A DNA stretch of 16,256 bases from JABDIY01 sp041576015 (GTDB taxonomy: Bacteria; Actinomycetota; Acidimicrobiia; Acidimicrobiales; SZUA-35), in the NCBI GenBank assembly GCA_041576015.1, contig JBFGLT010000064.1, positions 1-16,256 on the forward strand, given 5' to 3'. Positions 5,901 to 12,900 of this stretch are shown here, piece by piece. How positions within the stretch are numbered: the first letter of the stretch is position 1; the number at the start of each line of letters is the position of its first letter. Below the pieces are notes generated by a model. It ran no database searches, had not been told where the DNA came from, and saw nothing but the letters and a program-made list of their open reading frames with translations. The position numbers and the translations under genes were made by a program.

Positions 5901-7602
5901 GTTGGAACGGGAAGGCGCGTGTGAACTCGGCGTTGGCGGTGACGTAGTAGACCATCTGGGGGCGGGAGAGACGGCCGGTCTCGATGAGGTCGAGCCAGTA
6001 CAGGTAGCCCGCCAGGTCGTAGTCCCTGCCGAGCACGTTGGTGTAGACGGCGGCAACGAACTCGGCGTCGGCGGTGCCACGGTAGGTCGTGGACCACTCG
6101 GAGGAAACCGACATGTACCCGGCGATGGCGAGAACACCGTGCCCGTGGTTGTTGAGGTCGATCCAGTACTTCGCGCCGGCGACGTCGGGGTAGCGTCCGA
6201 AGATGGCCTGGTAGAGCCGCAGCACACGGGCGTGGCTCACCGGGTCGTAGTCGGAAGCGGCGACGATTTGTTCCACGCTGATGGCGGTGCTGACCATGAT
6301 GGCCGGCGGCGGTGAGCGGGTTGCGGTGACCGTGAGGTAGACCGTGCTCGCTGCGCCTTCTGCGTCGGTGGCCGTGACCGAGACCGTGGTGGTGCCAGGT
6401 TGGAGGAAGCCCGGATGGGACCAGACCCACGCGCTGTCGGTGACCTCGAGTGCGCCGATCGAGGTCGTGAGGACGAGCGGGTCACCGTCGGGATCGCTGA
6501 CCGAGCCGGGGATCCTCACCGGGCTCCCGACGAGGACGTCGACGAACGGTGTCGAGGTCTCGAGTATGGGCGGTCGGTTCGGCGGGGAAGGCGGTGCGGT
6601 GGCGAGGGTTTGTTGCACCACGAAGGGATCCGTGAAGTGCTGGCCGTAGAAGTAGGGGCCGGTGTCCTGGGCGCCGCTGTCGTTGAACGCCTGCACCCTG
6701 AGCTGGTAGGTGCCGGGCTCGATCACGGTGAGATCATTGTTGGGCATGTCGCAGGTCGTCAGCTCCGGTCGACCGACGAAGTTGCACGCCCACGTGTCAC
6801 GCAGCCATCGGCGCCGATCTCCTTCGACGATGGTCGGGTCGTAGTCCGGATTGACCTCGAGCAGCCGGACCTCGTAGCCGGTGAGCGGGGAACCGCCGTC
6901 GTTGATGGGCCGGTCCCAGATCAGCACGAGGGAGTCGGGGCGGGTGCCCAGGTGAACATTCGTGGGTGCGGAGGGCAACCAGACGCCTCCCTCGAAGGTG
7001 TAGGTGGCGGTGGCGACGCGCAGCTCGTCGGACAGAACGCTCACCGTGACCGTTCCATCGCCGGTCGACCGGTGCTCGATCAGCGTGGTGAAGTCCGCCG
7101 TCTCGCCGGGTTCGACCCGCTGTGGGTCCGACCTGTTGCCAAACTGGGGCATCGGTTGAGTCGGCGGGATGCCGTCCTCCGAGGCCGCCACGTCACCCTC
7201 GACGCGAATGCGCATCCACGCTGCTTCGCTCGACGGATTCCTGACCGACACGAGCAGGCTGCAACGCCGGCCGTACTCGACCGGACGGTCGGTTCGGTAA
7301 CAGTCGCTCGGGCCCGCATAGAACGGAGGGAACCGATCCTGGTTGAGGGGAATGTCGTAGAAGGGCTTCTGGGCCGGCCGTTCGCCGCCGATGAATCGTT
7401 CGTAGGCACTCAGGCTCGTCACGATCGTGTGGTCACCCTCGAACTCGATTTCGGTGAGTCCGGCGACCTGGGCGGGACTGGTCGTTGCGCCGGTGACCGT
7501 GAGGACCGCGATCACGAGGATGGCATGGCCGAGCCGACGCCGTCGCCACCGCCTTCTGCAGATTCCCCTCGACCCGCTCATGGAACGCCCTGATCGTGAC
7601 AT
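5896..7602 (-). CDS. Exported multi-domain protein: FN3 + Ig/cadherin-like + DUF4214-like
   Basis: 568 residues from the ATG at 7602, which has a G-rich upstream stretch; a second ATG at 7581 gives 561 residues. A basic N-terminus (RRRWRRRR) precedes a hydrophobic signal segment (about 24-46) ending TTSPAQVA, so export is expected. Next come a unique region (about 50-205, C101/C114) and an FN3-like domain (about 211-325, with SLVLIWDRPINDGGSPLTGYEV and C273/C284). An Ig/cadherin-like domain follows (about 344-427, with SDPDGDPL). The C-terminal DUF4214-like module (about 455-562) carries two repeats: RLYQAIFGRYPDVAGAKYWID and VYTNVLGRDYDLAGYLYWLD. DUF4214 modules are common at the C-termini of exported acidimicrobial and other bacterial surface proteins; their role is unclear. 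The frame stays open far upstream, antisense to the sigma gene, but that part is not protein-like. Confidence 0.82.
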   Translation of the reverse strand: MSRSGRSMSGSRGICRRRWRRRRLGHAILVIAVLTVTGATTSPAQVAGLTEIEFEGDHTIVTSLSAYERFIGGERPAQKPFYDIPLNQDRFPPFYAGPSDCYRTDRPVEYGRRCSLLVSVRNPSSEAAWMRIRVEGDVAASEDGIPPTQPMPQFGNRSDPQRVEPGETADFTTLIEHRSTGDGTVTVSVLSDELRVATATYTFEGGVWLPSAPTNVHLGTRPDSLVLIWDRPINDGGSPLTGYEVRLLEVNPDYDPTIVEGDRRRWLRDTWACNFVGRPELTTCDMPNNDLTVIEPGTYQLRVQAFNDSGAQDTGPYFYGQHFTDPFVVQQTLATAPPSPPNRPPILETSTPFVDVLVGSPVRIPGSVSDPDGDPLVLTTSIGALEVTDSAWVWSHPGFLQPGTTTVSVTATDAEGAASTVYLTVTATRSPPPAIMVSTAISVEQIVAASDYDPVSHARVLRLYQAIFGRYPDVAGAKYWIDLNNHGHGVLAIAGYMSVSSEWSTTYRGTADAEFVAAVYTNVLGRDYDLAGYLYWLDLIETGRLSRPQMVYYVTANAEFTRAFPFQP

Positions 7603-7692
7603 CCGCCCCCGGGGGACGCCGTCCCGGCGCCGCGCAGCACCGCTGCTCGAACCGAGATGTCGGGGATCCACGAGATCTGCCTCCCTCGCATG
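7578..7692 (-). CDS. Possible small ORF ahead of the DUF4214-like gene
   Basis: Starting at an ATG (7692) with GAGGGAG about 5 bases upstream, a frame of about 37 residues (MRGRQISWIPDISVRAAVLR...) runs to a TGA at 7578-7580. That stop shares the ATGA string with the second candidate ATG (7581) of the exported protein. This layout fits a leader peptide that couples translation. No homology is recognised, and short open frames are common at this GC content, so it may be fortuitous. Confidence 0.25.
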
Positions 7693-7944
7693 GACGCTCC
7701 CTCTGTGTAGGGCGTGTCGGTCCTGGTCGCCAGGGTCGAAGGGCCCCACACCGCCGAATGCCCACGGGAGCAACCCGGCACTGGGGAGGACGGCTTGTCG
7801 ATCCGCCGCCGTGCTCGGTCGCTGATTGGCTACGATTTCTCGACAGCCTGCACGATTCGGGCTGCCCCGTTTCGTCAGATAGGTGTGGAAACCATGGTGG
7901 CCGCGTCCAGAACCGGCCCGACGTCCCCGGAGGGGCCAATTGCT
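7603..7944. promoter_or_regulatory. Divergent intergenic region between exported protein and sigma factor genes
   Basis: About 340 bases separate the divergent DUF4214-like gene and the ECF sigma gene. Next to the minus-strand gene are a palindrome CCCCCGGGGG (7606-7615) and GGGACG-C-CGTCCC (7613-7625), which could fold over its ribosome site. Toward the sigma gene, TACGAT (7831-7836) is a possible plus-strand -10 box without a recognisable -35. GGAGGGG (7929-7935) is the sigma ribosome site. I looked for ECF-type promoter pairs (GGAAC/CGT) on both strands and saw none with standard spacing. Apart from a possible small ORF at 7578-7692, I see no gene. Confidence 0.5.
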
Positions 7945-8520
7945 GTGACCCTCGACAGGCAATGCAGCCAGGACGAGCTGGTGTCCCGTGCCCGCCAGGG
8001 GGATGTCGAAGCTCTCTCCTCGCTGATCGAACGGTGCAAAGGGGCGATCGTTGCCGCCATCGTCGCGGTCCGCCCTCCTGGGCACATCGACCTCGGCGAG
8101 GCCGCTCATCTCGCCCGCCTGCAGATCCTGGAGAAGTTCGCCACCGACTACCGCGAGGAGGGCCCTCCCTGCAACTGGATGGCGGTTGTGGCCCGGAATC
8201 GAACCCGTGATCTGCTCCGCCAGGAAGGCCGACATGTTGACCGTTCCGTGTCGATCGACCTCGTGACCGGTCCGTTCGTCGACGATGCTGCGGAGGAAAC
8301 CACGGCCCGGGTCGACAACTGGGACGCGCTCAACCGGATCCTGGCCGAGCTCTCGGCCGACGATGCCGAGGTCCTGACCCTCCATTTCCTGCACGGTCTG
8401 ACCCGGCACGAACTCGCCGAGCGGTTCGGCTACTCGTATGAGGGAATGCGCAGCAAGATCACCCGGGCATGTGCCCGAGCCCAGGCCATCGCCACCACGA
8501 TCAAGGAGGGAGCGGCATGA
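7945..8520 (+). CDS. ECF-like RNA polymerase sigma factor
   Basis: 191 residues from the GTG at 7945, chosen because GGAGGGG lies 9 bases upstream and the protein begins just before the conserved SQDELVSRARQGD of region 2. An in-frame ATG at 7894 (17 residues longer, weak ribosome site) is the alternative. Region 2 spans about 9-97, including NWMAVVARNRTRDLLRQ, the helix that contacts the -10. Region 4 spans about 128-186: LSADDAEVLTLHFLHGLTRHELAERFGYSYEGMRSKITRACARAQ is a helix-turn-helix of the sigma70 region-4 type. Length and two-domain layout fit ECF (group 4) sigma factors, though region 2 is divergent. Its stop overlaps the next gene's ATG in an ATGA string, so the two are translationally coupled, as sigma/anti-sigma pairs often are. 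Confidence 0.85.
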   Translation: MTLDRQCSQDELVSRARQGDVEALSSLIERCKGAIVAAIVAVRPPGHIDLGEAAHLARLQILEKFATDYREEGPPCNWMAVVARNRTRDLLRQEGRHVDRSVSIDLVTGPFVDDAAEETTARVDNWDALNRILAELSADDAEVLTLHFLHGLTRHELAERFGYSYEGMRSKITRACARAQAIATTIKEGAA

Positions 8521-9641
8521 CCGACTGGCGATCCATCGACGACCCCGAACAGGCCATCGGTGCGCTGTTCACCGAGGTTCTCGAGACCGCCTGGCCTGCC
8601 GACTGGACCGAGGGCGTCTCTCCTCGGCCCGGCGCAGCCGAGCCGCCTCGATCCGAACCGCTCCGGCCCCCGGTGATTCGGCTCTCGCCCGACCGACACG
8701 CTTCGATCGACGGCCGTCCCGATCTCACCGTCATCCCAACGGTGCCGGCCGCCCCACGGGAGGTGGTCGAGCCCGGACGGTGGAGCCGTCACCGGATCTC
8801 CGTCGCCCAGGTCGCCGCCGTCGTGGTCATGCTCGCCGGACTCGGTTGGGGCGGTCGACTGGTCCTCGATCGTGTCGACGGTGGACCGGTCGACGCGGAC
8901 GCGTCCGGTGAACTGGTCGCCGCCAGCGACGCGACCACTTCCGCCGCTCTGGTGGCCACCGCATCGACCGCCTCGCCACCGGCCACCTCCGGTGTCCCGG
9001 AGCCAGCACCGCCGCCGTCGTCAGCGGCGACGGCGCCGGCGGTGAGCACAACCGAGACATCAACGCCGACGACGGTGGCCACCACGCAGGCGACAACTGC
9101 ACCGACCACCGCTGCACCGCCGACAACCGCGCCGACCACCGCTGCACCGCCGACGACCGCACCGACCACCGCTGCGCCACCGACGACCGCACCGACCACC
9201 GCTGCGCCACCGACGACCGCACCGACGACGACGGCGCCGCCGACAACGGTCCCGTCCACCGAGCCGGCGCCGACCACCACGGAACCCGCCACGACCACTG
9301 AGCCCTCACCCGCCGATGTCAGGATTCGCAACCTGGCGGTCTCCGATGTCACCGCCACCTCGGCGGTCGTGTCGTTCACCACCGCCGACTGCGCTGCGGT
9401 GGCCTATGACGTCAGCCGGGGCGCCGGGCGCGGGGCTCGCGGGGTGCCGGGCGGCGACGAGTGCTGGACCCAGCACAGCATCGTGATCGGGGCCGCAGAA
9501 CCCCTGCGGCCCGATACTCGGTACACCGTCACCGTCGCCACCTTCGGGCGGGACGGGGCGAGCGACAAGGCATCGATCCGCTTCCGCACCCTGGAACAGA
9601 AGCGGCCGGCGGACGACGACGGCGAGGAAGACGACGACTGA
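8517..9641 (+). CDS. Single-pass membrane protein with Thr/Pro stalk and extracellular FN3-like domain; putative anti-sigma partner
   Basis: 374 residues. The start at 8517 overlaps the sigma stop and has GGAGG about 7 bases upstream. A cytoplasmic N-terminal part (about 1-93) precedes one transmembrane helix (about 94-117). An Ala/Thr/Ser/Pro linker follows, with a decapeptide TTAPTTAAPP repeated four times (193-232) and degenerate copies to about 263. A C-terminal FN3-like domain (about 267-358) contains TSAVVSFTT, RPDTRYTVTVATF and C292/C316. The tail is very acidic (DDDGEEDDD). Order, coupling and topology suggest a membrane anti-sigma factor or sensor. The cytoplasmic part has no zinc anti-sigma HxxxCxxC motif, so that role is inference. 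The FN3-like domain may bind cell-wall or matrix ligands; the Thr/Pro stalk resembles wall-spanning, possibly glycosylated linkers. Confidence 0.72.
   Translation: MTDWRSIDDPEQAIGALFTEVLETAWPADWTEGVSPRPGAAEPPRSEPLRPPVIRLSPDRHASIDGRPDLTVIPTVPAAPREVVEPGRWSRHRISVAQVAAVVVMLAGLGWGGRLVLDRVDGGPVDADASGELVAASDATTSAALVATASTASPPATSGVPEPAPPPSSAATAPAVSTTETSTPTTVATTQATTAPTTAAPPTTAPTTAAPPTTAPTTAAPPTTAPTTAAPPTTAPTTTAPPTTVPSTEPAPTTTEPATTTEPSPADVRIRNLAVSDVTATSAVVSFTTADCAAVAYDVSRGAGRGARGVPGGDECWTQHSIVIGAAEPLRPDTRYTVTVATFGRDGASDKASIRFRTLEQKRPADDDGEEDDD
9093..9242 (+). repeat. Five 30-bp tandem repeats encoding the Thr/Pro/Ala stalk
   Basis: Units begin at 9093, 9123, 9153, 9183 and 9213. Each encodes a TTAPTTAAPP-like decapeptide. 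The copies at 9153 and 9183 are almost identical in DNA (ACGACCGCACCGACCACCGC followed by TGCGCCACCG); the last is degenerate. The DNA-level identity points to recent slippage or unequal recombination, and copy number probably varies between strains. There are no unique spacers, so this is not a CRISPR array. Confidence 0.9.
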
Positions 9642-9676
9642 GCTCGAGCCGGCTCGACGCCAACAAGACAAAGTTG

Positions 9677-9712
9677 ATCGGTGTAATCGGGAATCGATGC
9701 GGGTACACCGAT
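9677..9712. promoter_or_regulatory. Perfect 9-bp inverted repeat upstream of the PLP enzyme gene
   Basis: ATCGGTGTA (9677-9685) and TACACCGAT (9704-9712) are exact reverse complements separated by 18 bases. The spacer has further ATCG copies and an ATCGAT palindrome (9693-9698). It lies 36 bases after the upstream stop and 55 bases before the next ATG. It could be a regulator site for the PLP enzyme or a long-loop hairpin ending the sigma operon; no U-tract follows. Confidence 0.45.
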
Positions 9713-9767
9713 GTTGCAGTGGACGACCGGACCATACGCATCCGCGGCCGACGAGAGGACACCCACC

Positions 9768-10631
9768 ATGGAGCCTGGCAACACCCCCCTGGTCGAGTTC
9801 ACAGAACTGGCCCCGTCGGGCACGCGTCTGTTCGCCAAGCTGGAGTGGTACAACCCGACCGGCTCGATCAAGGACCGGCCGGCATGGTGGATGTTCCACG
9901 ACGCCAAGGAACGGGGCGTGCTACGGGAGCAGATGCCCCTCATCGAGGCGACGTCGGGCAATACCGGGATCGGACTGGCCCGCGTGGCCATCCTCCACAA
10001 GCACCCCATCGCCATCTGTCTGCCCTCTACCGCCACTCCCGAACGCAAGCAGATCCTGCGGGCCTACGGTGCCGAACTGATCGAGGTCGAGGGTGGCCCC
10101 AACGACGCCATCGCCCACGCGAGGGAACTGGTGGCCGCCGGTGAAGGTCACATGGTGTATCAGTACGGCAACCCGGCCAATCCAGCTGCTCACGAGTTCG
10201 GAACGGCGGTGGAGATCGTTCGCGACTGGCCACTCGATGCACCGCCCGATCATCTGGTGTGTGCCTACGGCACGGGCGGCACGATCACCGGCAACTCCCG
10301 CGGACTGAAACGGGCCTACCCGCAGATCAAGGTGCACTCGGTCGAGCCCTTCCTCGACGATCCGATCGGGGGGATGCGCAGCCAGGACGATCCGTTCCAG
10401 CCGCCGGTCGCTGATTTGTCGCTCGTCGACGGCCGGTGGGAGGTGCCAAAGCATCTCGCCGAGAAGACGGTGCAGGAGATCATGACCCACGAGGGCTTTT
10501 TCGCAGGGACCTCGAGTGGAGCTGTGATCCACGCCGCCCAATCGGCGCTCGACCGTGACGGAGGCACTGCAGTGGCGCTTCTCCCCGATGCCGGCTGGAA
10601 GTACCTTTCCGGCGCGCCCTGGACGAGCTGA
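9768..10631 (+). CDS. PLP-dependent beta-replacement enzyme, cysteine synthase family (CysK/CysM-like)
   Basis: 287-residue fold-type II PLP enzyme. Cysteine synthases join O-acetyl- or O-phosphoserine with sulfide or a sulfur carrier; relatives make cystathionine or other amino acids. K35 in NPTGSIKDRPA is the PLP lysine, S63-GNTG contacts the substrate carboxylate, GTGGT (168-172) cradles the PLP phosphate, and GTSSGA (247-252) holds the pyridine-contacting serine. The C-terminus LLPDAGWKYLS matches the family's end. At 287 residues it is slightly short, like CysM-type members. ATG 9768 is preferred: GAGAGG lies 9 bases upstream and the protein begins at the conserved GNTPLVEF. An in-frame ATG at 9711 would add 19 residues unlike the family. 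No sulfur-carrier or acetyltransferase gene is adjacent, so the substrate is undecided. Confidence 0.9.
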   Translation: MEPGNTPLVEFTELAPSGTRLFAKLEWYNPTGSIKDRPAWWMFHDAKERGVLREQMPLIEATSGNTGIGLARVAILHKHPIAICLPSTATPERKQILRAYGAELIEVEGGPNDAIAHARELVAAGEGHMVYQYGNPANPAAHEFGTAVEIVRDWPLDAPPDHLVCAYGTGGTITGNSRGLKRAYPQIKVHSVEPFLDDPIGGMRSQDDPFQPPVADLSLVDGRWEVPKHLAEKTVQEIMTHEGFFAGTSSGAVIHAAQSALDRDGGTAVALLPDAGWKYLSGAPWTS

Positions 10632-10702
10632 GCCTGACGCTGCCAGCGGGTACGAGCGAACTACGGCAAAGGTTCGGGACACAATCTGCCGATGATCTGA
10701 GC

Positions 10703-12430
10703 GTGACCACGACACGCGTTGGGGACGCCAAGCAAATGCTGGTTTCGGAGGTGTACCTCGAACGCCTCTTGACGAGTCGCGTGCCGGCCGCCGAAACGGT
10801 ACTCGGGTCGCTGGTGTGGCTGGCCCTCGTCATCGGTCTCGTGCGGGATCTCGGGACCGCGCTGTGGTTGCTGTCTGCGCTGGTCGGACTGCCATTGACC
10901 CTCCGGCTCGCCGAACGACCATCCTCTGGACCTACGTCGGCGTCGCTGTCGTGGCTGCGGGCCTTGGCGGTGCCTGTCGCCACGCTCTCATCGCTCTCGC
11001 TGCCGGTTGCTGGGGCCCTCGGTGTGGTGCTGTCGTTGCCGTGGCTCGGGCTCACGCTGTTGGTCAGCGTGACCGGCCTGTTCCGGCTGCTCAGCCGGCC
11101 GTCAGCCAAGACACCGATGACTGCCATGGACATCGGCCTGATCGTTGTCGGGCTGTCCGGCCTGGCCTTCACGCTCAACCTGATGGGCGCCGAGACCTTC
11201 GCATCGGTCGAACTACACGCAGGAGCGTTCGTCGTGCCGGTGGTGGCGGCTGAGGCCGCCCGCTGGGTCCGGGTGGGGTGGTGGGTTCCAGTCGTCCCGG
11301 CGATCGGCATTCCGGCGGCCGCTTCGGCCGTCTTGTTCGGTGGCTGGGCGGCACTCGTAGCCCAGCTGGGCATCGTGCTCGCCTGCGCAGTGGTGGCGAC
11401 CCTGCTGGTCAGGGTCGGCGTTCAACAGTCCGGCATCACCAAAGCGGCGTTGACGGTCGCAGGGGCGAGCTTGGTCGCCGGTTCGCTGGCTCTTGCGATC
11501 GGCGAGACCGGCCTCGATGAACTGAACATCGCCGGTGCGCAGCTCGACTGGATCCCGTCGACCGTCGGTCCCGCTGGGGCGATCGGTTTCGCATTGCCGG
11601 CGTTGCTCGGCCTGCTCAGTCTCCCGGCCAGTCCTTCGACGTCACAGCGGCGGACGATGTTCCATCTCGGCGCTCCCACCCGTGAGCAACGCAGCCGTTT
11701 GGTCGACGACCTGTTTGCCCAGGCGGCCGGTGGTGACGTGAACCCGCTGGCCGACGAGGCACCGGCCGGGTACCGCCTGCTCCGGTTGACCCGACCGGTC
11801 GTCGACTTCGAGAACTCCTGCGAAGCCCTGTGGACCTGGGCCGGTCACGAGGCGGCCGGGATCGATCTCTCTCCTCCTCATCCTCCCATCCTGACCGGAC
11901 AGAACCTTCTCTTCACCGTTCCCGTCGGTCTGGTCACCATCACCGCAACGGCGCGGGTCGTGGCGTTGATCAGTGATGAGGACCACTACGGGTTCGTGTT
12001 GGCGACCCTCGATCACCATCCGATCGTCGGGACCGAACTGATCCTGCTCGACAAGTCCTCGGACGACGCCACTCTGACGATCTCCACGATCTGGCGTCCG
12101 AACTGTGTCGGCGCCCGGATCTTCGGCCCACTGGCGGAGCGGGTCCTCGGTCGGGTCGGCCAGCGGTACCTCGACGGCATCGCCGAGGCCGAAACCGCTG
12201 CCATCGGTGCCCGCATGCTCGACTTGGTGTCCGAGGTCAGCAAACGTCAGTACGCCGTTTCCCGAGCGGCCATACGCGCCAAGTCTTCCCTCGACCGCTC
12301 ACCGTCACCTGCACCGGAGGTCGTGACCAAACCCCTCGGCGAGCTCGAGGCGCTCTTCGCCACCCCCTTCCACGCGGAGGTCCACGAGCCCGACGATGGG
12401 GAGCCGGCAACCGAACCCGACGATCGCTGA
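10703..12430 (+). CDS. Polytopic YndJ-like membrane domain fused to a DUF1990-like domain
   Basis: 575 residues in two parts. The N-terminal half (about 34-308) is a membrane domain with about nine or ten hydrophobic segments. The segment VELHAGAFVVPVVA (169-182) resembles the 'vHFxxAGF' signature of YndJ-like proteins. The C-terminal half (about 350-495) resembles DUF1990: GYRLLRLTRPV, a WTWAGHEAAG helix, YGFVLATLDHHPIVGTELILL, and RPNCVGARIFGPLAERVLGRVGQRYLDG near the end. An Arg/Pro/Asp-rich tail follows. Neither part has a known reaction, and I infer that the DUF1990-like part is cytoplasmic. The start is GTG at 10703 with no ribosome site; GATGAT six bases upstream suggests a leaderless mRNA. 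An ATG at 10736 is the alternative. YndJ assignment is moderate, DUF1990 good. Confidence 0.75.
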   Translation: MTTTRVGDAKQMLVSEVYLERLLTSRVPAAETVLGSLVWLALVIGLVRDLGTALWLLSALVGLPLTLRLAERPSSGPTSASLSWLRALAVPVATLSSLSLPVAGALGVVLSLPWLGLTLLVSVTGLFRLLSRPSAKTPMTAMDIGLIVVGLSGLAFTLNLMGAETFASVELHAGAFVVPVVAAEAARWVRVGWWVPVVPAIGIPAAASAVLFGGWAALVAQLGIVLACAVVATLLVRVGVQQSGITKAALTVAGASLVAGSLALAIGETGLDELNIAGAQLDWIPSTVGPAGAIGFALPALLGLLSLPASPSTSQRRTMFHLGAPTREQRSRLVDDLFAQAAGGDVNPLADEAPAGYRLLRLTRPVVDFENSCEALWTWAGHEAAGIDLSPPHPPILTGQNLLFTVPVGLVTITATARVVALISDEDHYGFVLATLDHHPIVGTELILLDKSSDDATLTISTIWRPNCVGARIFGPLAERVLGRVGQRYLDGIAEAETAAIGARMLDLVSEVSKRQYAVSRAAIRAKSSLDRSPSPAPEVVTKPLGELEALFATPFHAEVHEPDDGEPATEPDDR

Positions 12431-12472
12431 GCACACTTCGCTCGGCCCCTGGTGGCGACCCCGATCTTCACT

Positions 12473-12509
12473 CCCGATGCCGAGTCCCGGTCCCGGTACT
12501 AGCATCGGG
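12473..12509. promoter_or_regulatory. 8-bp inverted repeat overlapping the -10 of the PadR-like gene
   Basis: CCCGATGC (12473-12480) and GCATCGGG (12502-12509) are perfect reverse complements with a 21-base spacer. The right arm overlaps TAGCAT (12500-12505), a TAnnnT -10 box ending 6 bases before the ATG of the PadR-like gene, which has no ribosome site. A protein bound here would block a leaderless promoter. Autoregulation by the encoded regulator is the simple reading but is not shown. Confidence 0.45.
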
Positions 12510-12511
12510 TC

Positions 12512-12856
12512 ATGCGACGCAAGGGTGGAGTCGGACTCGTCCGCAACGAAGAACGTGTGCTGGCGGCCGCACTCACCCTGCGTGGGCAGGGCCAGCGGGA
12601 GTTCCACGGGTACCAGCTCGTGAAGGGATTCGAAGCCGATCCTCGCCTCGACGTCGCCATGTCCACGCTCTACCGATGCCTTTCCCGGCTCGAGGAACGC
12701 AACCTCCTCAAAGGCACCTGGCGAGCGCCGGTCGACGACAAGGACGGTCGCCCGATCCGCTATTACCACCTCACCACCAAGGGCGTCGACGCAGCCGAAG
12801 GAGTCGACGTCGAGATACGGTTCGAAGGCGGCACCGCCACCCTGATCGGCGAGTAG
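12512..12856 (+). CDS. PadR-family-like winged-helix transcriptional regulator
   Basis: 114 residues, the size of short (PadR-s1-type) family members. The winged-helix domain spans about 14-100: ERVLAAALTLRGQGQREFHGYQLV matches the 'LaaLl..g..hGYel' start, MSTLYRCLSRLEERNLLKGTW is the recognition helix and its follow-on, and GRPIRYYHLTTKGVDAAE forms the wing. PadR-like proteins are usually ligand-responsive repressors of nearby transport or detoxification genes. The ATG at 12512 has no ribosome site but sits 6 bases after TAGCAT. The gene lies 81 bases after the YndJ/DUF1990 gene on the same strand and is convergent with the CBS gene, so its target may be the upstream gene or itself. The C-terminal dimerisation helix is short or absent: after the wing only about 20 residues remain. 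Confidence 0.8.
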   Translation: MRRKGGVGLVRNEERVLAAALTLRGQGQREFHGYQLVKGFEADPRLDVAMSTLYRCLSRLEERNLLKGTWRAPVDDKDGRPIRYYHLTTKGVDAAEGVDVEIRFEGGTATLIGE

Positions 12857-12900
12857 GAGCGCTGCTGCGCTGCCGTGCGGACTGGTCAAGGTACCCGCGC

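Noticed and set aside
4709..7624. Same 11-mer GGACGCCGTCC at 4709-4719 and 7614-7624, both upstream of minus-strand genes
   Set aside because: Many shared 11-mers are expected by chance in 16 kb of GC-rich DNA, and the positions relative to the genes differ.
8185..8220. tRNA-like T-arm sequence on the minus strand (GGTTCGATTCC)
   Set aside because: The T-stem does not pair correctly, no other tRNA arms fold around it, and it lies in the conserved sigma region 2 coding sequence.
7603..8409. Upstream extension of the DUF4214-like frame to 837 residues
   Set aside because: The extra part is antisense to the sigma gene, is not protein-like and would bury the signal peptide inside the protein.
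9093..9242. Thirty-base repeats reminiscent of CRISPR repeat length
   Set aside because: The units are directly abutting with no unique spacers and are in frame with a coding sequence.
8789..9382. Minus-strand Val/Ala/Gly-rich frame resembling a repetitive surface protein
   Set aside because: It is the complement of the Thr/Pro-repeat stalk; its repetitiveness comes from the 30-bp DNA repeats on the coding strand.
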